This document shows positions 1-4,406 of a stretch of 5,298 nucleotides of DNA, in pieces. The DNA is from Ekhidna sp. (GTDB taxonomy: Bacteria; Bacteroidota; Bacteroidia; Cytophagales; Cyclobacteriaceae): NCBI GenBank assembly GCA_028821635.1, contig JAPPDO010000333.1, positions 1 to 5,298 of the forward strand, in the 5' to 3' direction. The notes beneath the pieces were generated by a model. The model did not search any database. It was not told where the DNA came from and saw only the letters and a program-made list of their open reading frames with translations. The translations under genes and the position numbers were made by a program. The stretch's first letter is position 1, and the number at the start of each line of letters is the position of its first letter.

Positions 1-83
1 AAAATAAGGAGGCCTGACCTTATCTGAAAACATAGAGGTGACAGATCTACGAACTGATATACTTTTTTATTGTGTATGTTCAT
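1..83 (-). other. Window edge downstream of the coiled-coil gene
   Basis: ATAAGG at 4-9 and CCTTAT at 18-23 form a perfect 6-bp stem with an 8-base loop. On the minus strand it is followed by T's running into the edge, so it may be the terminator of the FAH/coiled-coil operon. An alternative reading exists: an ATG at 81-83, directly after the coiled-coil stop, opens a 27-codon frame (MNIHNKKVYQFVDLS...) running off the edge. The window is too short to decide. Confidence 0.3.
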
Positions 84-335
84 TCAATTGAATAGCTTGT
101 CTTCAAGCCGGGTAATCCTTTTTTCATGCTCATTTACCTGGATGAATTTAGACTCAAAGATATCGGCCATGTGTTCTATGGAACTTACCACTTTTTGCAA
201 CAATACTTTTTGATCTTGCAAATCTTTACCCTGCTCAGAAACAATAGCTACGAGTCGAGTTAAAATGTCTGCTTGCTGATCTTGCCTTTTAAGGCTTTCT
301 GCTAACAGCTCGACGATTCTTTCTTCATTTTTCAT
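84..335 (-). CDS. Small coiled-coil protein of unknown function
   Basis: An 83-residue protein starting MKNEERIVELL and ending EDKLFN. It has no signal peptide, no membrane segment and no cysteine. Leu, Ile and Val recur at roughly heptad spacing from about residue 7 to the end (LLAESL, ILTRLVAIV, VLLQKVV, ITRLEDKLF) with many Lys, Glu and Gln between. The protein is therefore probably a mostly helical, cytoplasmic coiled-coil oligomer. The start at 335 is chosen because the longer frame, open to 425, would overlap the FAH-family gene and begins with low-quality sequence, while this ATG sits 13 bases after that gene's stop. That spacing suggests cotranscription. It uses TGA as stop, showing that the standard code applies. 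I do not recognise a named family. Existence is likely; function is unknown. Confidence 0.75.
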   Translation of the reverse strand: MKNEERIVELLAESLKRQDQQADILTRLVAIVSEQGKDLQDQKVLLQKVVSSIEHMADIFESKFIQVNEHEKRITRLEDKLFN

Positions 336-348
336 TAGTCTAAGATAG

Positions 349-957
349 TTATTTAATTTCAAAATCAAACATCTTTTCATTTTCCAAAAATCCCACCAAA
401 CGGTCGCCTGCGTCCACAGGGCCAACCCCTTTTGGAGTACCGGTAAAAATAATATCTCCCTTTTTTAGAAGTATAAATTTGCTGACATAGGAAATGATCT
501 CGTCTATAGGCCAAAGCATCAACCCTGTATTTCCGTTTTGAACTTCCTGCCCATTTTTTTCAAGCCTAAAATTGATGTTAGTTACATCTGTGTCGCTTTT
601 TGAAATAAAATGGGAGATGGGTGCAGCACCATTAAATGCTTTAGCAATTTCCCAGGGATAACCTTTTGCTTTTAATTTAGTCTGCCAATCTCTTGCGGTA
701 AAGTCAATCCCCAGACCAACCTTGTCATAGTAGTCCTTTGCAAATTCTTTATCAATAGACTTACCCTCCTTTTTTATTTTCACTAAGACCTCCATTTCAT
801 GATGAATATCGTTGGAGAAATCGGGATAGTAAAACGGCTCATTATTTCTGAGAAGGGATGTATCCGGTTTCATGAAGATGATGGGATGTTCGGGGCGTTC
901 ATTGCCCAACTCTTCAATATGTTCCACATAGTTTCTACCAATACAAATAATCTTCAT
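349..957 (-). CDS. Fumarylacetoacetate hydrolase (FAH) superfamily protein, FAHD1/acylpyruvase-like
   Basis: A 202-residue single-domain FAH-superfamily enzyme of normal length for the bacterial FAHD1/YcgM type, cytoplasmic. Seen: the opening MKIICIGRNYVEH; a His13-x2-Glu16 pair at the position of the FAHD1 catalytic His-Glu dyad; metal ligands Glu54 and Glu56 in HHEMEVLV and Asp85 in GIDFTARDWQ; Lys106 in AKAFNGAAP; and the late GTPKGVGPVDAGD motif. Family members bind Mg2+ or Mn2+ and hydrolyse acylpyruvates or fumarylpyruvate. Some decarboxylate or tautomerise oxaloacetate, so the exact substrate cannot be read from the sequence. The start is well fixed because the family begins almost exactly here. 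A TAnnTTTG box ends four bases before the ATG, which allows a leaderless or near-leaderless transcript. It is followed closely by the coiled-coil gene. No neighbouring tyrosine or aromatic catabolic gene is visible, so a housekeeping role is more likely than a degradation pathway. Confidence 0.95.
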   Translation of the reverse strand: MKIICIGRNYVEHIEELGNERPEHPIIFMKPDTSLLRNNEPFYYPDFSNDIHHEMEVLVKIKKEGKSIDKEFAKDYYDKVGLGIDFTARDWQTKLKAKGYPWEIAKAFNGAAPISHFISKSDTDVTNINFRLEKNGQEVQNGNTGLMLWPIDEIISYVSKFILLKKGDIIFTGTPKGVGPVDAGDRLVGFLENEKMFDFEIK

Positions 958-1236
958 ATCTCAAAGATAAGGCACAATCAGGCAGCTAAAAAGAATATTT
1001 GAGAGCCTTACACAATATATTCTCATTTTCCGTCATCTCTCTGTATTCTTTGTGGTTCAACCTTTATTAGATTAGTTCGTTCTCCACTATTGGATTAGAT
1101 AAATAAAAAAAATTTTGTAATTTCGTATTTTATTTTGTATTTACGACTTAAATAGTAATTAAGCGAAATATTAAACCAAAAAACCGTAAAATCACTGATT
1201 AAAGCAACTAGAAAACAAAAATTTACCCCACCCCCC
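958..1236. other. Intergenic region without a convincing gene
   Basis: This A+T-rich spacer separates the minus-strand FAH operon from the plus-strand pseudogene. It holds the FAH promoter box, a 16-codon minus-strand ORF at 986-1036 starting MTENEN (discussed as a possible relic), and two near-identical 13-mers (1113-1125 and 1133-1145) on a 20-base period. A C-rich stretch with runs of C4 and C6 lies at its right edge just before the pseudogene. I see no tRNA, terminator with a T-run, or credible promoter for the plus strand. Confidence 0.5.
962..969 (-). promoter_or_regulatory. Candidate -7 promoter element of the FAH-family gene
   Basis: The minus strand reads TATCTTTG, an exact match to the Bacteroidota -7 consensus TAnnTTTG, ending four bases before the ATG at 957. 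No clean TTG lies 19-21 bases upstream, where the sequence is T-rich instead. If used, transcription would begin at or within a few bases of the start codon. The match could be chance in A+T-rich DNA. Confidence 0.4.
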
Positions 1237-2285
1237 ATAAACAGTACTTTTAGAGGGCTTTCTATTTTATTTGACCCTGCTATTGCTGACTGGTTTTGCA
1301 CAAAACGCCACAGCGCAAGATGCAACAGCATCAATACTAACTGGGAATACAACCTCAGGATTCTCTCCTGAAAATCCAAATAGGCCACCTGTGAGTAAAA
1401 CTTTAAAACTGTCCACAGCGCAGTCAAAGCCAACTCCGTTTCGGATCTGTTTCTATAGTTCTGCAACCACGCCAAACTTTACAAGATGGAAAGGTCTTAC
1501 AACTATCACATTGATAAACGGTTGTCACGATGACTCTACCCTCACGGAGAGCAACACCGCTTCTTCTACTTTTTCTATATGTTAGTTCATCAAACGATGC
1601 CACTGACAAGCCGGACGAGGTAGTGATGTTAACCTTCACGGATGATCCGGATAATGCCCGTCCTTCCGGCGTTGCCGAGATCAATGTCAGCACTACCGTC
1701 ACCATCAGAGATGACGACCCCACCGTCGTCACGCTCGCCCGCACGGGCAGCAGCACAGTAGATGAGGGGGAGACGGTAGAGTTTACCGTCACACTAGGCC
1801 GTGCACTGATCTCTACCCCAATGAAATCATTGATGTGCCGCTGATCATTTAGCATCAAACTTACCAACGCTTGCCGGAGAATGTCTGGAGTCAACGATAG
1901 CAGACCTGACCGCCCCCACCGCCACAGATAACTGCGATGGGACTATTACGGCCACTACAAATGCGGGCTTTCCTATCTACGTCCACCACGACTATTATAT
2001 GGACGTATAGGGTGCGGCGGACAACACCTCCACGCAAACGCAGGAGGTGATCTGTCCTCTAGGTGCGGCAGATGATGCGGCGGAAGTTGTCATCTTTCCC
2101 AACTCTTCGGGCCGCTACGTGGCGGTGCGGTCTTCTGTAAGGGGGGCATCAAAATACTGAGCCTCAGCGGGAAGCCATTATTGGAAGGCACTACGAACAC
2201 AAGGGTGGACATCACCTCCCTGCAAAGCGGTCTGTACCTCGTGCAGCTACCGGACGGGCGTTTGTTGAAGTTTGTGAGGGAGTAG
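1237..2285 (+). pseudogene. Decayed T9SS-secreted surface protein with Calx-beta and HYR-like sequence
   Basis: No single frame spans this stretch, but pieces of one cargo protein follow in order. (1) A signal peptide: frame 1 from an ATA codon at 1237 (INSTFRGLSILF), then frame 2 from about 1268 (YLTLLLLTGFAQ). (2) A Calx-beta part in frame 3, about 1587-1808 (DATDKPDEVVMLTFTDD, TVTIRDDDP, DEGETVEFTVTLGRAL), continuing in frame 2 (YPNEIIDVPLII) to a TAG at 1850. (3) An HYR/Ig-like part in frame 1 from about 1876 (LTAPTATDNCDGTITATTN), briefly in frame 2 (TSTTTIIWTY), then frame 1 again (DNTSTQTQEV). (4) A T9SS type A C-terminus (EVVIFPNSSGRYVAVRS) that changes to frame 3 at a G6 run and ends SGLYLVQLPDGRLLKFVRE at 2285. 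Known cargo of this type is exported by Sec, then by T9SS, to the outer surface. The mixture of stops, indels and a probable internal deletion near 1850-1876 makes this a pseudogene. It is much richer in G+C (36 of 60 bases at 1681-1740) than rpmB (21 of 60 at 4141-4200). Confidence 0.85.
2145..2285 (+). other. Fragment encoding the end of a T9SS type A sorting domain
   Basis: Forty-six codons in frame 3 encode the last strands of a type IX secretion C-terminal domain: IKILSLSGKPLL, then TRVDITSLQSGLYLVQL, then LLKFVRE and a TAG. The short loop, the S-x-GLYLV core and the basic end are the standard family pattern, which directs outer-membrane translocation and C-terminal processing. The upstream half (EVVIFPNSSGRY) is in frame 1, so the two halves are separated by an indel at the G6 run of 2141-2146. 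This is part of the pseudogene and is listed separately because it is its best-preserved and most diagnostic piece. Confidence 0.85.
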
Positions 2286-2340
2286 GGGAAACCTTGTAGG
2301 TTCTACCGATAAGATTGGTATTAATCCTGAGTTTGCTCAT

Positions 2341-2391
2341 AATAATAAAAAATAAAATCATAGCATAAAGTGCCTAATGGTACTTTATGCT
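2341..2391 (-). terminator. Intrinsic terminator of the ornithine aminotransferase gene
   Basis: Bases 2362-2374 and 2379-2391 form a 13-bp stem with one G-U pair and a four-base loop. On the minus strand the hairpin is followed by a T-rich tract (complement of 2341-2358), as in a Rho-independent terminator. It lies about 100 bases beyond the aminotransferase stop. On the plus strand nothing T-rich follows, so it is oriented for the minus-strand gene and also separates it from the converging pseudogene. The remaining bases of 2286-2493 show nothing else recognisable. Confidence 0.75.
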
Positions 2392-2493
2392 GATTACTGC
2401 AATCCCAGCAAAGTAGATAGTCTGGAGTTGAACGCATCCACACCAGTTCCTGCTATATGTCATTCAGTTGTTTTCTAATCTTTCACTTTGTTA

Positions 2494-3783
2494 TTAAGGT
2501 TTGGTATGATCCTGTATTTGTCTGATCGTTTTTACAATGATGTCACAACATTCATGTAATTGTGCTAACGTCATTACTAAGGGGGGTGCAAACCGGATAA
2601 TATTGCCATGCGTGGGTTTCGCCAGCAGCCCGTTTTCTTTTAGCTGCACGCAAATGTCCCAAGCCGTTGAGCTGTCTTCGGTATCGTTAATGACGATCGC
2701 ATTTAGTAGGCCCTTCCCTCGAACAAGGGCAACGAGTGCCGTATTTTCAATCATTTGGTTCATACGCTCCCTAAATACCCGGCCAAGTGAGCGTGCATTT
2801 TGCGTGAGTTTCTCCTCCCGAATAACTTCCAGTGCTGCCATGCCTACCTGACCGGCCACGGGATTCCCCCCAAAAGTAGATCCGTGCTGACCCGGCCGTA
2901 TGACTTCCATTATCTCATTATTGGCTAACACGGCGGATGTAGGGTAAGCTCCACCCGATAATGCTTTTCCTAAGATGAGGATGTCCGGTTCTGTGTAGGT
3001 GGCTTGTTTTTCACAATGATCCTGACATTGGCAATTGCCGCATACACTGAGCAAAGCACCGGTTCTCCCTATCCCTGTTTGCACCTCATCAGCGATGAGG
3101 AGTACATTATTTTTTTTGCAAATCTCTTTGGCTCTTTGAATAAATACTTCATCCGGAACCATGACTCCTGCTTCTCCCTGAATGGGTTCGACCATAAACC
3201 CTGCAATGTTTTCTCCCTGAATGACACGATCTAATGCAGACAAATCATTATATGGGATGGGGATAAATCAGGGAGTATAGGGGCCAAAATTCTGATGTGC
3301 TGCCGGATCGTTTGAATAGGACACGAGAGTAGTGGTTCTTCCGTGAAAATTATTGTTACACACAATAATCTGTGCCTGATCTTCAGGGATTCCCTTCCTT
3401 TCGTATGCCCACTTCCTACATAGTTTGATGGCGGTCTCAACGGCTTCTGCTCCCGTATTCATGGGCAGTACCTTGTCAAAGCCAAAATATTCGGTAATAT
3501 ACTTTTCATACCGACCAAGCACGTCATTATAAAAAGCCCGGGAGGTAAGGGTAAGTGTCTCTGCCTGAGACTTCATCGCCTCCACGATTTTTGGATGACA
3601 ATGCCCCTGATTTACCGCAGAATAGGCAGACAGAAAATCATAGTACCTCTTCCCTTCTACATCCCACATATGCACGCCTTCACCTTTAGCTAATACTACA
3701 GGTAGCGGATGGTAGTTATGCGCACCGTGCCTGTCCTCCAGTTGCATTAAATCTTTACTCGAAAGGAGAGTGTTTTTTGTCAT
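2494..3783 (-). pseudogene. rocD: Ornithine aminotransferase interrupted by one in-frame TGA
   Basis: One frame encodes about 429 residues of a class III PLP aminotransferase (L-ornithine + 2-oxoglutarate to glutamate-5-semialdehyde + glutamate, linking arginine/ornithine and proline metabolism, cytoplasmic). It is broken only by TGA at 3268-3270, codon 172. The upstream piece (3268-3783, 171 aa) has the OAT hallmarks [24 protein letters not shown], the PLP phosphate loop [12 protein letters not shown] (109-120) and NNFHGRT, whose Arg149 matches human Arg180. The downstream piece, in the same frame, has IPYND, EPIQGEAGV (Glu204 matches human Glu235), ADEVQTG with PLP-binding Asp232, the Schiff-base Lys273 in LILGKALSGG, and GSTFGGNP. 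The stop replaces the glycine of the GPF-x-PGF motif; GGA to TGA is one change. A 12-residue insertion with four cysteines lies at about 248-259. A TTG at 3243 could start the downstream fragment, but neither fragment holds a full active site. It is a recent pseudogene, a strain variant or a base-call error. Confidence 0.92.
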
Positions 3784-3808
3784 AATTTTACCATTGGCCA
3801 GTTAGTTG

Positions 3809-3840
3809 CAAGGTTAAGCATTTATATAATGAAGGGACAA
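3809..3840 (-). promoter_or_regulatory. Candidate promoter of the ornithine aminotransferase gene
   Basis: On the minus strand a TTG (complement of 3838-3840) is followed after 21 bases by TAACCTTG (complement of 3809-3816). The second box differs from the Bacteroidota -7 consensus TAnnTTTG at one base. It predicts a leader of about 20 bases before the ATG at 3783. The upstream element lies inside the first codons of the divergent DUF5522 gene, so the two starts share their control DNA. Inferred from motif and spacing only. Confidence 0.45.
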
Positions 3841-3996
3841 TCGAAAAGCAAATTAAAGCAAGGAGATTTTTACTTCAACGAGCATGGCCTTCTGGTATTC
3901 ACGGAAAAATACCATCTTAAACGAGGCTTCTGCTGTGGAAATGCCTGCAAACATTGCCCCTATAACCATAAAAATGTCAAAATAAACAGTAAATAA
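3829..3996 (+). CDS. Small cysteine-motif protein of the DUF5522 family
   Basis: A 55-residue ORF, ATG to TAA, beginning MKGQSKSKLKQGDFYFNEHG. Its core, DFYFNEHGLLVFTEKYHLKRG then FCCGNACKHCPY, is the pattern I know from DUF5522 proteins of Bacteroidota. Cys35, Cys36, Cys40 and Cys43 form CC-x3-C-x2-C, which suggests metal (probably zinc) binding; this is inference, as the family function is unknown. Basic residues crowd both ends. There is no signal peptide, so it is cytoplasmic. The start is the only in-frame ATG before the conserved core. It is divergent from the ornithine aminotransferase gene, with 45 bases between the two start codons, and ends directly before the rpmB -33 box. A hydrophobic-looking frame on the opposite strand is its shadow. 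Confidence 0.88.
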   Translation: MKGQSKSKLKQGDFYFNEHGLLVFTEKYHLKRGFCCGNACKHCPYNHKNVKINSK

Positions 3997-4027
3997 TTTG
4001 TGTTTAATATAAAAAGTCTGATCTTTG
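3997..4027 (+). promoter_or_regulatory. Promoter of rpmB
   Basis: TTTG at 3997-4000 is followed after 19 bases by GATCTTTG at 4020-4027, one base away from the Bacteroidota -7 consensus TAnnTTTG, at the normal spacing for the primary sigma factor of this phylum. Transcription would start around 4032, leaving a leader of about 24 bases before the ATG at 4056. The leader is A-rich without a Shine-Dalgarno sequence, as is usual for Bacteroidota ribosomal protein genes. This is the best promoter candidate in the window, and it begins immediately after the DUF5522 stop codon. Confidence 0.6.
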
Positions 4028-4055
4028 TAAGTCATTTTTAAAAACGAAAGAGAAA

Positions 4056-4295
4056 ATGTCAAAAATCTGCGATATAACCGGAAAACGGCCACGAGTAGGA
4101 AACAATGTTTCTCACTCAAACATTAAAACCAAAAGAAGATTCAACCCAAATCTTCAAAAGAAACGTTTTTATATCCCTGAAGAGGACAAGTGGATTATAC
4201 TGAAAGTCTCTACCACTGCGCTCAGAACTATCAATAAAAATGGAATCAGTGCAGTTTTGAAGAAGGCAAGAGCCAATGGAATGACTATTAAATGA
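4056..4295 (+). CDS. rpmB: 50S ribosomal protein L28
   Basis: Full-length, 79 residues. The sequence is the Bacteroidota form of bL28: MSKICDITGKRPRVGNNVSHSN at the start, then KTKRRFNPNLQKKRFYIP, and VSTTALRTINKNG in the C-terminal half. L28 is a structural protein of the large ribosomal subunit that contacts 23S rRNA near the E site. Only Cys5 remains of the possible zinc ligands, so this is a zinc-independent form. The start is certain from family alignment. The gene has its own promoter and an A-rich leader. In many Bacteroidota rpmB is followed by rpmG (L33) and a short DUF4295 gene. Here neither follows; a peptidase gene comes next. The stop is TGA and lies at the usual end of the protein, evidence against UGA reassignment in this genome. 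Confidence 0.97.
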   Translation: MSKICDITGKRPRVGNNVSHSNIKTKRRFNPNLQKKRFYIPEEDKWIILKVSTTALRTINKNGISAVLKKARANGMTIK

Positions 4296-4393
4296 GCATT
4301 CTTAAAAGGAAATTTGAACTCCTGTATTATTTCGGAGTTCGCTCTCATGCTTTTGAAGCATCCACTGTTTGGCTGAGGCAATTTAAGAGATGA
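4292..4393 (+). CDS. Doubtful 33-codon ORF overlapping the rpmB stop
   Basis: An ATG at 4292 overlaps the rpmB TGA as ATGA, an arrangement typical of translational coupling. The frame stays open for 33 codons: MSILKRKFELLYYFGVRSHA, ending TVWLRQFKR before TGA at 4393. The peptide is basic and aromatic-rich with no recognised family. Against it: the stretch is short, contains two perfect inverted repeats (4316-4340 and 4347-4361) that look structural, and includes the likely -33 box of the next gene. A chance frame of this length is quite possible. Confidence 0.2.
   Translation: MSILKRKFELLYYFGVRSHAFEASTVWLRQFKR
4316..4361 (+). repeat. Two tandem hairpins after rpmB
   Basis: GAACTCC at 4316-4322 pairs perfectly with GGAGTTC at 4334-4340 across an 11-base loop. 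ATGCTT at 4347-4352 pairs perfectly with AAGCAT at 4356-4361 across three bases. They may end or stabilise the rpmB transcript. Neither is followed by a T-run, so a standard intrinsic terminator is not supported. Confidence 0.45.
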
Positions 4394-4400
4394 ATTTTTG
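4368..4400 (+). promoter_or_regulatory. Weak candidate promoter of the M1 peptidase gene
   Basis: TTTG at 4368-4371 and AATTTTTG at 4393-4400 (one mismatch to TAnnTTTG) are separated by 21 bases. The predicted start site would be at or just before the ATG at 4407, again near-leaderless. The DNA here is T-rich, so a chance match is plausible and readthrough from rpmB is the alternative. Confidence 0.3.
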
Positions 4401-4406
4401 TTTTTA

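Noticed and set aside
336..425. N-terminal extension of the coiled-coil gene up to 425
   Set aside because: The extension overlaps the conserved end of the FAH-family gene, and its residues are the FAH sequence read in another frame.
1424..1894. Long minus-strand ORF opposite the pseudogene
   Set aside because: It is a low-complexity Thr/Ser/Val shadow of the G+C-rich Calx-beta sequence, with no domain, while the plus strand gives recognisable domains.
3268..3270. Selenocysteine or UGA-to-glycine recoding at the aminotransferase TGA
   Set aside because: Ornithine aminotransferases are not known selenoproteins, no SECIS-like hairpin is seen immediately after the codon, and rpmB and the coiled-coil gene end in TGA at their expected termini.
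3231..3440. Minus-strand ORF bridging the two halves of the aminotransferase, suggesting a frameshift
   Set aside because: Both halves are in the same frame; the bridging ORF is another frame with no family resemblance.
3853..4119. Minus-strand ORF with a hydrophobic 60-residue C-terminal part
   Set aside because: It lies opposite the DUF5522 gene, the rpmB promoter and the start of rpmB, all of which are well supported on the plus strand.
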